Origin: Methylomonas koyamae
Lineage (GTDB): Bacteria > Pseudomonadota > Gammaproteobacteria > Methylococcales > Methylomonadaceae
Reading direction: 5' to 3'
Length of the DNA: 64,000 nt
Assembly: GCF_019669905.1 (NCBI RefSeq)
Contig: NZ_AP019777.1
Span: 4,774,001 to 4,838,000 of the forward strand
This document shows positions 47,614-57,225 of this stretch, piece after piece. Every line of letters starts with the position of its first letter. Position 1 is the stretch's first letter. Below the pieces are notes generated by a model. That model saw only the letters and a list, made by a program, of their open reading frames with translations. It was not told the origin of the DNA and did no database searches. The translations under genes and the position numbers were made by a program.

Positions 47614-49598
47614 CAGATCTTTTTCAAATGGTTAACGCTACGGCAACCCGGGGTAATCCTATCGAGGCGCTAAGAATTTTCTTAGACCGGGAGGCGCAAG
47701 TAGAGGCAGCTCGTCAGGTCGATAAAATGCGCTTTGTCGGTTACGTCTTGGAGTTAGGGTACGATGAGGCGAAGATCATTACCAGCGATCCGTACAAACT
47801 TGCCGTTGGAGGAATTCCGCGCGGTTCGTTTTTGATAATGACTCCTGTCAGTGCAGGGAATGCTCCGCCCCATTTCACTCTGCTCCGTGTGACTGGAGTA
47901 TCCCCTACACCCTTGAGTAATCAAGTACAACAAACCTATTTCGAACTCCATAAAAAGTCCATGCCTGAGCTCGACCGTTGGACTCAAAGTGAACTTCAGT
48001 GGGGTGCTCTTGATTGTGATGTATTGGGTATGTTCTACGCGGATCCTACCAATATGCAGCGCTTAGCATTCTCGGGTGATGTGAATAACGTGGTCAGTGC
48101 TCATCGCTACAAGGTTTTTGCTCCAGATGAAGCCTTGCTCAAAGTGATAGTTAATGGAACTGTTAAGCCAGAACAGCAGTTTGAGATCGGCAGGCTACGC
48201 ACTATGGAATGCGGTCTTTCCAGTAACGGCGGCATTAGCAATATTCCTGTCAACATATCGATCAGGGACTTCCGTGGCTGTCGAACCGCCATGTTCGGTA
48301 AAACCCGGCTGGGTAAATCCAATGTCGTCAAACTTATTGCTCAGGGCATCTTGGAATCAACGAAGTCTGACAACAGCATTGGGCAGTTAATTTTCGACAT
48401 CAATGGCGAATACGCTAACGACAACCCTCAAGATGGGAATAAATCAATTCGTTCAGCTTACGAATCCCGATGCGAAGTCTATGCATTAACAAAGAGACCA
48501 GCGACCCCGTCGAAACCGCTCCGTCTTAATTTCTATGAAAAGCCTGAATCTTGCATCGAAATCATTGCCTCGATGCTGGAGCAGGACAACAAGATGTCTA
48601 ACTATGTCCGCAGCTTTGCTAACGTGAAGCTGCCATCTATTGAATCAATCGCGACAATGGGGCCAGACGAAAAGACTCGGCCAATTAGAAAGATTCAAAT
48701 GTATTGGGCAATCCTTAACAAAGCAGGATTCCAAGCAGATGAGTCACGTCTGCGTATCAAAGGTCTTACATCCAGAAACGCGAAAAATTTTGACCCACAT
48801 TTCAATAATTCACTCCGAACTGCCGCATATCAGGCAGTTCGAAATTCCGCTCCACCCAGTGAACCACAAAGCCTCGATGCATTGGTAAGTGAGCTTGAGG
48901 TAATTGCTCAATTCCGACGAGAAAACCCGAACGATCCTTCTCTCCAGTCATCAAGCGGTAAAGCAATGTTCGATGCTGATGATGCAGCGTTGCTTGAGTT
49001 TTTAAGTCCGGCAAGCGGTTCGGGCCCTACGATTTTGCGCGGATATATGGCATATCACGCTCCTGACGCGGGTGATTTTATTGCGGATATCCTGACGCTA
49101 TTGGATGCTGGAAAGACCGTAATTCTCGACCTTGGTAATGCAACAGACCAGATACGGCGTTACTTTGCTGATATGCTGTCCAAAGCGGTCTTTAGTCATC
49201 AAGAACGGAAGTTCGTTGGCAACAATCTTGGAGGACATTTTGTTCAGCTCTATTTCGAAGAAGCCCACAACCTATTCCCACCTCAGTCAAAAGATTTGAC
49301 TGGTGTGTATGCCAGGTTTGCGAAAGAGGGGGCTAAATTCCACATAGGCATGGTGTACTCAACACAATCACCTTCAACGATCAATAGTGAACTTCTAGCA
49401 CAAACTGAAAATTTCTTTGTTGGTCATCTTTCAAGCCAGGATGAAACAAGGAGCCTCTCTCGAGTCCAGATAGCATTTTCAGGGATTGAGGACGACATTC
49501 TTCGGGCTAAAACTCCGGGTTACATGCGAATGCTGACTATGTCACATCGATTCGTTATACCGGTTCAAGCGCATCGCTTCGAAGCTACCTCATCTTAG
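47610..49598 (+). CDS. HerA-like hexameric DNA-translocase ATPase
   Basis: 662 residues. An N-terminal HAS-barrel-like region (GGIPRGSFLIMTPVSAG) is followed by the P-loop MFGKTRLGKSNVVKLIAQG (about residues 228-246), FDINGEYAND and the Walker B-type YFEEAHNLFPPQS (about residues 548-560). These fit HerA/FtsK-type ring motors that pump DNA to a nuclease. Start overlaps the methyltransferase stop; NurA follows after 11 bases. Base composition is AT-rich compared with the neighbours. Confidence 0.9.
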   Translation: MTDLFQMVNATATRGNPIEALRIFLDREAQVEAARQVDKMRFVGYVLELGYDEAKIITSDPYKLAVGGIPRGSFLIMTPVSAGNAPPHFTLLRVTGVSPTPLSNQVQQTYFELHKKSMPELDRWTQSELQWGALDCDVLGMFYADPTNMQRLAFSGDVNNVVSAHRYKVFAPDEALLKVIVNGTVKPEQQFEIGRLRTMECGLSSNGGISNIPVNISIRDFRGCRTAMFGKTRLGKSNVVKLIAQGILESTKSDNSIGQLIFDINGEYANDNPQDGNKSIRSAYESRCEVYALTKRPATPSKPLRLNFYEKPESCIEIIASMLEQDNKMSNYVRSFANVKLPSIESIATMGPDEKTRPIRKIQMYWAILNKAGFQADESRLRIKGLTSRNAKNFDPHFNNSLRTAAYQAVRNSAPPSEPQSLDALVSELEVIAQFRRENPNDPSLQSSSGKAMFDADDAALLEFLSPASGSGPTILRGYMAYHAPDAGDFIADILTLLDAGKTVILDLGNATDQIRRYFADMLSKAVFSHQERKFVGNNLGGHFVQLYFEEAHNLFPPQSKDLTGVYARFAKEGAKFHIGMVYSTQSPSTINSELLAQTENFFVGHLSSQDETRSLSRVQIAFSGIEDDILRAKTPGYMRMLTMSHRFVIPVQAHRFEATSS

Positions 49599-49609
49599 GG
49601 AGTATTGCG

Positions 49610-50953
49610 ATGCCATATTCAGCCGGAGCAAGATTGCCAGGGGAATCAGCCTCAAAACTCGGCCACTTGGCGGTTATCCAAAGTGATTGGGTACGCGCAT
49701 TAGTGAATGAGTTCGAAGCTGCCAAGACTGAGGAAAAGGATCCAACAAATACGCTTTGGGAGACCTACAATTCAGAGGGTGTAATACCACTACGAAATGT
49801 TTGGGCAGTTGATGGCTCGTTTGTTTCTATTCAATCAGAACAAAAGCCTCCGCGAGAAGTTGCATTTGTTAAAGCAGCCTTGTTGACTGTTGATCGCGTC
49901 CGCCTCGAAGCGATAGACAAAGACCATCCTCATCCACTACTGCTCCAGGATGTCCTGACCGGAAGTGCCGTCTTCCACGCTACTGTTTTTCCGTTGAAGA
50001 ACGTTAGAACAGTACTTGGTACTAACTACGATGCGGTAAGGCATATCGTTCGCGATTCGATGAAAATTGACGAGGGTGGCGCCTTCTATGAAACGCTGAA
50101 GTGGATTGCTTATAAGAAATGGGACAAGGCCAGTAAATCTACTTCGCCAGGGTTTCAGTGTCCCCACTGCCACGAGGATATTGTCCAAGGACTGCCACAC
50201 GATGCAGACGAAGGTGTATGTCCAAACTGCTCGAAGACAGTATTCTTGACCGATATGATCGGGTTTCATCTCGATATGGACGAGGAAAGTGCTCCCGATT
50301 CCGTGGCATCTGCCTACATGTTGATTATGGAAACCCTGATGCTATTTACTGCAATTCGCGTGCTGTGGGGACATACCGACAAAAGTCTTGTCACTGACAC
50401 CCTGTTTATCAAGGACGGCCCACTTACGCTGCGAAGTCAGTACTCGAAGTTAGTCCCAAACATTCGAGCCTTTTTACAGCACGCGAAAGATAACGCTAGA
50501 CCAGTACATGTAATAGGTCAGGAAAAAAGTGGTGCCTTTTTCGATCATTTGGCATCAATAGTCCGCTTTGCGCAGCCACATGAACGTGACCAATTGCCTT
50601 CGTTTGCCGTGCTGTCGCACGAATTTGTACGCCGGGAAGTTCACCGATCCCCGGATCTTGCTAATCCTTACGGGAAAAGAACTAATTGGGGTGAGAAGAT
50701 CTACCTAAAGATTGATCCGGGTACATACATGGTTTTGAACATACCAACGGGAGAATATCTGGATGATGTTTCGATGCCAACTAAGGAGCAGCTAATTGGA
50801 CTGCAACGCATAATTGCCACGATCCCGAGTCTGGTTAGTCATAAGTTTGAGGGAGCTTTGTTTCCAGTGGAACTTGCAAATGGAATCGCATCGATGTCCA
50901 GTTACCCCTCTGCTAGTATTCTACAGAGATTTATCAATGAGCAGACACCATAA
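49610..50953 (+). CDS. NurA-domain nuclease with zinc ribbon
   Basis: 447 residues. The NurA catalytic signature WAVDGSFVSI gives the metal-binding Asp68 and Ser70; a second acidic site is expected further down (VTDTLFIKDGPL, about residues 263-274). An inserted zinc ribbon has the cysteines at 184, 187, 204 and 207 (CPHCHEDI...CPNCSKT). NurA is an RNase H-fold nuclease that works as a dimer at the mouth of HerA. With the methyltransferase this makes a complete modification, motor and nuclease set. Cut specificity is unknown. Confidence 0.85.
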   Translation: MPYSAGARLPGESASKLGHLAVIQSDWVRALVNEFEAAKTEEKDPTNTLWETYNSEGVIPLRNVWAVDGSFVSIQSEQKPPREVAFVKAALLTVDRVRLEAIDKDHPHPLLLQDVLTGSAVFHATVFPLKNVRTVLGTNYDAVRHIVRDSMKIDEGGAFYETLKWIAYKKWDKASKSTSPGFQCPHCHEDIVQGLPHDADEGVCPNCSKTVFLTDMIGFHLDMDEESAPDSVASAYMLIMETLMLFTAIRVLWGHTDKSLVTDTLFIKDGPLTLRSQYSKLVPNIRAFLQHAKDNARPVHVIGQEKSGAFFDHLASIVRFAQPHERDQLPSFAVLSHEFVRREVHRSPDLANPYGKRTNWGEKIYLKIDPGTYMVLNIPTGEYLDDVSMPTKEQLIGLQRIIATIPSLVSHKFEGALFPVELANGIASMSSYPSASILQRFINEQTP

Positions 50954-51241
50954 ATGCTCCAGAACTTACGGTTGTTGATTCAGTCGTTCCTGTTTTAGAA
51001 ATAAATAGTCTACCCAGCCAGCATTTAGGCTGAGTAGTATAAGCAGCATCGTACTAGCAAGCCTTGGCGTTAATGTTGCCGTACCATAAGAGTAACCCAG
51101 TCAGAACTCCTTCCAAAAAATCTAATTTTTTACACAAGTTATTGATTTTTTTTGAGCATTAAACTTTAGTCAAGCATTTAAATCGAAGTTTATTGGTAGT
51201 ACAAACTCCACAAATCCCAAAGAATAATCTCACGCGCAAGT

Positions 51242-53632
51242 TCAACCTAACGTATTGATATCGAACCCTATCGCCTGCCGGTGTTGCTCCCAGGTGTTGT
51301 CCAGCAATAAAAAATAACCGAATAACTGATACTGGTATTCTGCCGGGTCGGTGGCGGAGTGGAACGGTACCAGCAAGGCGGTGGAATAAATCAGTTGTCC
51401 CAGGAATAAGCCTTCGGCGATTTCCACCAGTTCGTCCAGGCAGGTGCCTATCGGCGCCGGACCGCCGATCATCGGGTAGCGGTAATGGAACTGGAATACT
51501 TTCTTAGGCCGATCCGGCCCGTTGTTCATCGGCAAAATCGACTCCCTGTCGTCCACGCCCAAAAAGCTGTAACCCTGTCTGACGAACGGCGAAGGGCCGG
51601 AATCGGCTAGGCGCTGAATGGATGGCAACGGCGGGTGGTAGTTCATGTCCAATACCCGAAACAGCGCGTCGGTCGGCAGGATGCGCGAGTCCTGGATGTT
51701 ATTGCCGAATAGCCAATGCTCGGCGGCCTCCCGTTCCCAGAAGGCGCGGTCTGCTTTGGACATGCCTTGGTCCCAACTGCTGTTGAGGTGGGCGGCGTAA
51801 GCGCCGGGCTGTTGCCAATAATGTTCTCTATTTTTCTCGACTAAGGCGTAATGCGGATAGCTGGCCGGACGGGCTTTTAGCCCTGCGACCCGCTGCGGAT
51901 AGCGCTGGGCCAGGTCGTCGCTTTCGTCCAGCAGCATGCTCAATTTGCGGCCGCTAATGCGTTCGAAAGATTTACCGGCCCACGGGAAAATAAAGCGGCC
52001 GATATTGGCCCACACTGCGTTCAGCAAGTTCGGCGCGCGCGGATCGTTTTGCAGCTTGTCGGCCAGCGCGGCCGGAATCATGCTGTGTTCCTGCAACGAC
52101 CGGGCGATATTGGCGATAAAACTGTCGCCAAAACCCCAATGCAAATTCAATGTGGCACCGTGGTAATAATCGAATCCGCAGCACGGATCGCTCTGTCCGT
52201 ACCAGTCGCGCGCTTCCGGCGCATCGAAGCGGGTGTTGTAGCCTTTACCCTGACCTTGGAACATGCCATCGGCAATGCGCGGCGCCACGCCGCTGCGAAA
52301 CAGCCGATTCAACACTTCAAAATGGCGCAGGTGATCGTCGAAACCGCTGGCCGCGGAAATTTTGCCTTGTTGGCGTTGCAACATCTGCAAAATGGATTCG
52401 CCCGGTTGCAGCAGCTCGCGGACGTCGCCATCGTCGGCTTTCGGCGACGGTTCCAGACAAAATGTGGTGAATTTACGCTGCAACTCGGGGTCGTCGCGCC
52501 AGCCGCTCTTCCAATCGATGCCGTCCGCCACGGCGCCCGGTTTGGCCGGTGCCGGGTGGTCGTAACCCAGCTCCTTCCAACCGCGTTCGCCGGGGCGCGG
52601 CCGCAGGTTGGGAAAGGCCGAATCCGCAAACGCCTCGCGGGCGCGAGCGGTATCTATCATCAAAAAGAAGCCGTTATTCTGATAACCGTAATCGAGCGAG
52701 GTATCGCCGCTATAGGCTTCGCCCAGTTCCCATTCCGGCGGTGGATCGCCGAATAACGGTATCCGCAGTGTGCCCAAACTGTAGTGGTGGGTGGCCATCA
52801 CCAATTGGCCCAAATAAACGCCGTCTTCTATCTGCACCAGTTCGTCGATCAGCCGCGTCATTGGAAATGCCGGATGCAAATCGTGCCAACGGTAGTTGAG
52901 CTGGTACACCGCTTTACCGCGCATCTCCCCAACCACCGATTTACCCGGCAAGGACAGGAAAATCCCGCCGGTTTTCACATACGGAATCGCTTTTTCCTTG
53001 GCCAGGTTTTGCGCAAGCAACTGGCTATCGAAGCCCTGCGCTTTAGTATCCAACGGCCTATCCTGCAAATTCCAGAACTGGGTCAGCACCGGCATGCCCA
53101 AGCTTTGAATGAAATTGGGATCGTCCGGTTCGCGGAAAAAATTCCGGCCGATGCGAGTCGTTTCCGGATCGTAATTAAATATAGCCACCGGATCGTGGCC
53201 GCACTTGGCAGCGAATACCTCTGCGGAAACCGGCTCGAAGGTCTTGCCCATCCATAAACCGGTGCTGGCATATGTGACATTCCACAGCGTTGCCATCCAT
53301 TCCAGATGCGCCAGCATCGACCGGTTTTCGCCGTGCTTGTTGGCGGCTTCCTTGAAATAGTCGCTATCGCGGATGGACATCGACACCCCGATCATCGGCC
53401 CGTCCAGCGGCGTGCTGGTGCCGCACTTGAATAAAGTCAGCAGTTTTTCGTGGATACCGTCCCATTCTTCGCGGCGCAGGTTGTCGCCCAGAACCTTGCG
53501 AAAGCGGCGCAGCATAGGCAGCGCGCCGTCTTGCAGATCGTTGGCGAGAATGGCATCGAGCGCATTCGCCAGCGCTTGCTGTTCTTGCTCCGACGCGGTT
53601 GGGAAATTGGCGACATTGAGATAGTTGTTCAT
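51242..53632 (-). CDS. Unknown 796-residue protein with internal duplication
   Basis: Last gene of the six-gene glycyl-radical operon; starts 52 bases after the lipase-like gene, with GGAAGGACC before its ATG. No signal peptide and no membrane helix. Two segments resemble each other: about residues 238-335 (KAVYQLNYRW, LIDELVQIEDGVYLGQLVMA, GFFLMIDTA) and about 708-785 (KKVFQFHYRY, CLDELVEIAEGLFLGQLIYS, GYFLLLDNT). The shape suggests two copies of one beta-rich domain with a long helical middle part. I do not recognise a family. The operon context suggests a role with lipid-like substrates, which is inference. Confidence 0.75.
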   Translation of the reverse strand: MNNYLNVANFPTASEQEQQALANALDAILANDLQDGALPMLRRFRKVLGDNLRREEWDGIHEKLLTLFKCGTSTPLDGPMIGVSMSIRDSDYFKEAANKHGENRSMLAHLEWMATLWNVTYASTGLWMGKTFEPVSAEVFAAKCGHDPVAIFNYDPETTRIGRNFFREPDDPNFIQSLGMPVLTQFWNLQDRPLDTKAQGFDSQLLAQNLAKEKAIPYVKTGGIFLSLPGKSVVGEMRGKAVYQLNYRWHDLHPAFPMTRLIDELVQIEDGVYLGQLVMATHHYSLGTLRIPLFGDPPPEWELGEAYSGDTSLDYGYQNNGFFLMIDTARAREAFADSAFPNLRPRPGERGWKELGYDHPAPAKPGAVADGIDWKSGWRDDPELQRKFTTFCLEPSPKADDGDVRELLQPGESILQMLQRQQGKISAASGFDDHLRHFEVLNRLFRSGVAPRIADGMFQGQGKGYNTRFDAPEARDWYGQSDPCCGFDYYHGATLNLHWGFGDSFIANIARSLQEHSMIPAALADKLQNDPRAPNLLNAVWANIGRFIFPWAGKSFERISGRKLSMLLDESDDLAQRYPQRVAGLKARPASYPHYALVEKNREHYWQQPGAYAAHLNSSWDQGMSKADRAFWEREAAEHWLFGNNIQDSRILPTDALFRVLDMNYHPPLPSIQRLADSGPSPFVRQGYSFLGVDDRESILPMNNGPDRPKKVFQFHYRYPMIGGPAPIGTCLDELVEIAEGLFLGQLIYSTALLVPFHSATDPAEYQYQLFGYFLLLDNTWEQHRQAIGFDINTLG

Positions 53633-53684
53633 GGTCCTTCCCCTGTGTTCGTTATATTTTTTTAGGCAGGACCTAAGCGCCCTG

Positions 53685-54548
53685 CTAAAAGCCTTGTTGT
53701 TTTAGGTCGCTGACGATGTCGAGATAGGCCGCCGGGATATCGAAATGGGTCAGCAGCACGCCGCGATAATCGACCAAATCGCCGTGCGACAAGCCCCGGT
53801 CCGGATTGCTAGCGCCAACCAGACCGCGAAAGCTGCCCCATTGGCAGGACAAAGTGGAAACCATGCCGTCGTTGTCGCCTTCTATGCGCTTTAGCAAAAC
53901 CTGCGTGGCGGCAAATACGGGATCGTCGATGGCCCGGCGCATCAGGGTGCCGTAGCTTTGGTAATACACGCCCGCCATATCCGGCACTTGTCGGTTAAAT
54001 TCCGCCAGGTAACTGCGCGTCAATTGGCGAATGGCCATGCCGGCTTGCGGGCTTTTGTCGCCGGTGATTCTGGCCAGGATGTCCATCGCGGCAAATCCGA
54101 ATCGCTGCGCCAGGCGTTTGAAGAAATTGATGCTCAACAGGTTTTCGGTATCGGGAATGTCGCCGGCCACCAAGTCCGCCACAGCCGAGCCGCGATGCGG
54201 CGTGCAGACCGTGGTCAGGCTGGCGACCTTATCGGCCATATCCAGTTTCGAAATCAGATAGCGCGCTTCCAGGCCGCCCTTGGAGTGGGCGATGATATTG
54301 ACCTTTGCCGAGCCGGTTTGGCTAAGTATCCTCTCGATAGTGGGCTTTAGCGCCAGCGCGCTGCTTTGATGGCTATTCCAGGCGTCCAGACCGCCCTGAA
54401 ACACGCTGGCGCCGGCGGCTTCCAAGCGTTTCGGAATCCGGCCCCAGGAATTCAGCATCAACATATCGTCGCGGTAACCGACCCCGTGCAACAGGACGAT
54501 GGGGTATAGGGTCCGACAGGGTAGCTCGGTTGCGGTGTTGGCGGTCAT
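53685..54548 (-). CDS. Lipase-like alpha/beta hydrolase
   Basis: 287 residues. VLLHGVGYRDDMLML gives the oxyanion-hole HG, VNIIAHSKGGLEARYL carries the nucleophile Ser89 in the GxSxG-like position (AHSKG), and a later Asp/His pair (GDLVDYRGVLLTHFD) could complete the triad. It resembles bacterial triacylglycerol lipases of the LipA type but has no signal peptide, so it would act in the cytoplasm. Member of the glycyl-radical operon; the intergenic gap to the DUF6765 gene is 22 bases. Confidence 0.82.
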   Translation of the reverse strand: MTANTATELPCRTLYPIVLLHGVGYRDDMLMLNSWGRIPKRLEAAGASVFQGGLDAWNSHQSSALALKPTIERILSQTGSAKVNIIAHSKGGLEARYLISKLDMADKVASLTTVCTPHRGSAVADLVAGDIPDTENLLSINFFKRLAQRFGFAAMDILARITGDKSPQAGMAIRQLTRSYLAEFNRQVPDMAGVYYQSYGTLMRRAIDDPVFAATQVLLKRIEGDNDGMVSTLSCQWGSFRGLVGASNPDRGLSHGDLVDYRGVLLTHFDIPAAYLDIVSDLKQQGF

Positions 54549-54570
54549 GGCTAGTCTCCCGCTGATCGGC

Positions 54571-55629
54571 TTAGCCGGCGCAGATGCCGTACTTGGGCAA
54601 AATATCGTGCAGCACGGTCAAACGATGCAGTTGCAGCGCGTCGTGAAACAGCTTCCAATGGCTTTGCAAAAATTGCGGCGTGTATTTATGGACGCGCATG
54701 TCCCAACTGCTGCCCAGCGCTTTTTCCTTCCAGGAATTGGTGCCCTCGGCGGCATAGCCGATCTCGGCGCTACCGAAGCCGAATTTTTCGCCTTTGAATC
54801 CATTCTTGACGATCTCCAGCCATTTGCCATGGCGGGCTTTATCTTCCTTGATTTTTAAATCGCGAAAGATTTTTTCCAGCAGGGCTTTGTCGGCGGCCGG
54901 CAAACCGGTTTGCGCTTTGCCCAGATATTGCTGCATGACTTTACACATTGCATCCGCGGCTTTGCAGAAGTCGGTGGTGTTATCGCGCTCGATCCAAACC
55001 CCGCGCCCGTTCCGATATTGCCAATGCAAAAACGGCAGGTCGGGAAAATCCCTGGCCCGGCCGTGGCCCAGCGGCGGAATCACATCATCCAGCAAATCCT
55101 CCAGCACATGCTGCAACTGTTTGCTATACATGCCGGAGCTTTTCAATTCCCGCGCGTGTTCCACTTCGTTGATTTCGTGTATCACTCCGGCAAAACCCTG
55201 GTGCGACCAGGTATCGGCATAGACATGCAGCGCTATGCCCAGACGATGCAGACTGTAGGGTTTGCCCTTATCGTCGATCGCCGCTTGCACCATTTCCTTG
55301 GCCGGCGGACTGTCCGGTAGACAGACGATTTTCTGGATAAAGGTCCCGTCCGGATCTTCGCCCGGCCCCTTGCCGCCGTTGCCCGGCAGAAAATGGAACG
55401 GCAACCAGATCATCAGGTTTTGGTCGTTGTTCAAATTGCCGATGTCGGTGCTTTTGTGCGAGGAATGGATCCTGGCGTAAAAGGCGTTGTTATCGAAATG
55501 GACCAAGCCTTCGCTGACGGCGTCGTCCACGTATTGCGCCGAATAGGCAATGATGTCGGCTTCCTGGTGAGCGAAGCCGGCGGTGCGGGCGGTGACATAG
55601 GTCACGGCATGATGGAAATCGGTTTGCAT
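54571..55629 (-). CDS. DUF6765 protein (phospholipase C-like fold)
   Basis: 352 residues. Starts DFHHAVTYVTARTAGFAH, then IIAYSAQYVDDAV, LPFHFLPGNGG, ALHVYADTWSHQGFAG and later FLHWQYRNGRGVW. Many conserved His and Asp residues in helical context resemble the zinc-dependent phospholipase C/S1-P1 fold, which is the usual description of DUF6765. Function untested. No signal peptide. GGAGAGTCG precedes the ATG. Fourth gene of the operon. Confidence 0.7.
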   Translation of the reverse strand: MQTDFHHAVTYVTARTAGFAHQEADIIAYSAQYVDDAVSEGLVHFDNNAFYARIHSSHKSTDIGNLNNDQNLMIWLPFHFLPGNGGKGPGEDPDGTFIQKIVCLPDSPPAKEMVQAAIDDKGKPYSLHRLGIALHVYADTWSHQGFAGVIHEINEVEHARELKSSGMYSKQLQHVLEDLLDDVIPPLGHGRARDFPDLPFLHWQYRNGRGVWIERDNTTDFCKAADAMCKVMQQYLGKAQTGLPAADKALLEKIFRDLKIKEDKARHGKWLEIVKNGFKGEKFGFGSAEIGYAAEGTNSWKEKALGSSWDMRVHKYTPQFLQSHWKLFHDALQLHRLTVLHDILPKYGICAG

Positions 55630-55646
55630 GACGACTCTCCTTGAAA

Positions 55647-56543
55647 TCAGCAGGCCTGCAAGCTATCTATGCAGCGTTCAAGCTCGGCATCGCTCATAAA
55701 GGCGCCGCACCGGTATTCGGTATCGATCCCAAAGCGCTGCAGCTTGTCCAGCCATAATGGGTTGTAAGGCAGGGCACTGACTTGCTTGATCTGGTGCTCG
55801 CGCAAGAACTTGGCGATACCGCGCAGATTTTCATCGGTGGCGGTAATGCCGGGAATTAACGGAATGCGTACCTTGACCGGAACCGCGGCGCACTCGGTCA
55901 GGCGCAACAAGTTGTCCAGTATGGCCCGGTTGGAATGGCCGGTATGGCGGATGCTGGCAGCTTCGTCGATCAGTTTCAAATCGAAATAGATCAAGTCCAG
56001 CCACGGCAGCAGCAGGCGGGCAAAGCGGCCGAAGTTGAACATGCCGTTGGTTTCGATGGCGGTGCGAATACCGGCGGCTTTCAGTTTTTTGAAAAATTCG
56101 TGCAAAAAATTCATCTGCATCGTGCATTCGCCGCCGGACGCGGTAACGCCGCCGCCGGTGGCGTCGAAAAACGGCTTGTCGATGGCGACTCGATAAAACA
56201 GCTCATCCACGCTCAGCCATTGCCCAACCTGTTCCAAGGCATGATTCGAGCACACCGCCGCGCAACGTCCGCATCGATTGCAACGCTCCCAGTCGAGCCG
56301 CAGGCTCCGATCCGCCAAGCTTATGGCTTTGGCGTTGCAAGCCTTGAAGCAAGGCAGGCCGCAGTCCTCCGGATGGCATAACTCGGCGCGAAAGGATAGC
56401 GAAGGTCCCGCAGCGATGCCTTCGGGGTTTTGGCACCAACTGCAACTCAGCGGACAGCCTTTGAAAAACACCGTGGTGCGGATGCCCGGTCCGTCCTCGC
56501 TGGCATTGCGTTTGATATCGAAGATGTAAGCTGTGCCGTTCAT
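55647..56543 (-). CDS. Glycyl-radical-enzyme activating enzyme (radical SAM)
   Basis: 298 residues. The radical-SAM CxxxCxxC is in FFKGCPLSCSWCQNP, and two more Fe-S clusters are indicated by LCHPEDCGLPCFKAC and CNRCGRCAAVCSNHA, the layout of activases for dehydratase-type enzymes (not the simpler PflA). GGGVTASGGECTMQ is the conserved SAM-binding region. It creates the glycyl radical on Gly954 of the enzyme encoded at 57226. Oxygen-sensitive chemistry, so the operon is expected to work under low oxygen. Confidence 0.93.
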   Translation of the reverse strand: MNGTAYIFDIKRNASEDGPGIRTTVFFKGCPLSCSWCQNPEGIAAGPSLSFRAELCHPEDCGLPCFKACNAKAISLADRSLRLDWERCNRCGRCAAVCSNHALEQVGQWLSVDELFYRVAIDKPFFDATGGGVTASGGECTMQMNFLHEFFKKLKAAGIRTAIETNGMFNFGRFARLLLPWLDLIYFDLKLIDEAASIRHTGHSNRAILDNLLRLTECAAVPVKVRIPLIPGITATDENLRGIAKFLREHQIKQVSALPYNPLWLDKLQRFGIDTEYRCGAFMSDAELERCIDSLQAC

Positions 56544-56558
56544 CTTCTTGCTCCCAAA

Positions 56559-57212
56559 TTAGGCCGCTTTAGGCAGGTCCAACGACAATTGGATATCTGT
56601 GGCGATTGCGCCCAGTTTGAACAGATGACCGACGTGGCCGGTCAGTTGCACCAGGTTCTCCAGCAGCAAACCGACCACGTCGACGCCGGAACGGCCCAGC
56701 AGACCGACTATGGCTTGCACGTCTTTAAAGCGCACTACCAGATCGACCTTACTGGGATCGTTCTCGATTTGGTCCGCCTGGTTTTCGTCCAGCACTTGGG
56801 TATCGACCAAGGCCAGCGAGTTTAGGGATTGTCCGAACGGGGTCTTGATATACAGCGCCTCGGGATTGGGGCAAAACCTCAGCAACACATTCATATCGTC
56901 GCCGCGTCGGCTGGTGCGGATCAGAAACTTGCCTTGATAGTAACGTTTGCCGCCCGGCACCATCGGATCGACGATCACGAAGTTTTCCTCGAAAAAGGCC
57001 TTGGCCTTGGCGGCTTGCGCGGCATCCAGATGGCAATCGCGCAATAAATAGCCAAACCCGAGGCGCAAGGCTACCGCCATGCCGCCGGCCAACAGTCGGC
57101 CCTCGACTTTGTCCAACACCGCCGGCAACTCGCCGGCATCAATGGCGGCATTACTGCCCAAGCGTAAGGTTTTTTGTAAATTGGGAAATAAACAGGGAAA
57201 TCCGGCATGCAT
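56559..57212 (-). CDS. SCP2-like protein, unknown
   Basis: 217 residues between the glycyl radical enzyme and its activase. The second half (DPSKVDLVVRFKDVQAIVG and HLFKLGAIATDIQLSLDLP) resembles the strand/helix pattern of sterol carrier protein-2 domains, which bind lipids in a hydrophobic tunnel; the match is only moderate. FLIRTSRRGDDMNVLLRF is another segment conserved-looking in character. AGGAGAACTG precedes the ATG. If it binds lipid, it could present substrate to the radical enzyme. Confidence 0.5.
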   Translation of the reverse strand: MHAGFPCLFPNLQKTLRLGSNAAIDAGELPAVLDKVEGRLLAGGMAVALRLGFGYLLRDCHLDAAQAAKAKAFFEENFVIVDPMVPGGKRYYQGKFLIRTSRRGDDMNVLLRFCPNPEALYIKTPFGQSLNSLALVDTQVLDENQADQIENDPSKVDLVVRFKDVQAIVGLLGRSGVDVVGLLLENLVQLTGHVGHLFKLGAIATDIQLSLDLPKAA

Positions 57213-57225
57213 GACAGTTCTCCTC

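Noticed and set aside
51009..51037. Intrinsic terminator after the NurA gene
   Set aside because: A small stem (CAGCC/GGCTG with flanking pairs) exists, but it has one mismatch and no T-tract, so I do not call it.
46707..51241. Copy of the tRNA-Thr 3' end marking an attachment site
   Set aside because: I searched by eye for the T-arm and acceptor sequence in the gyrB downstream region and the 50954-51241 gap and found no copy.
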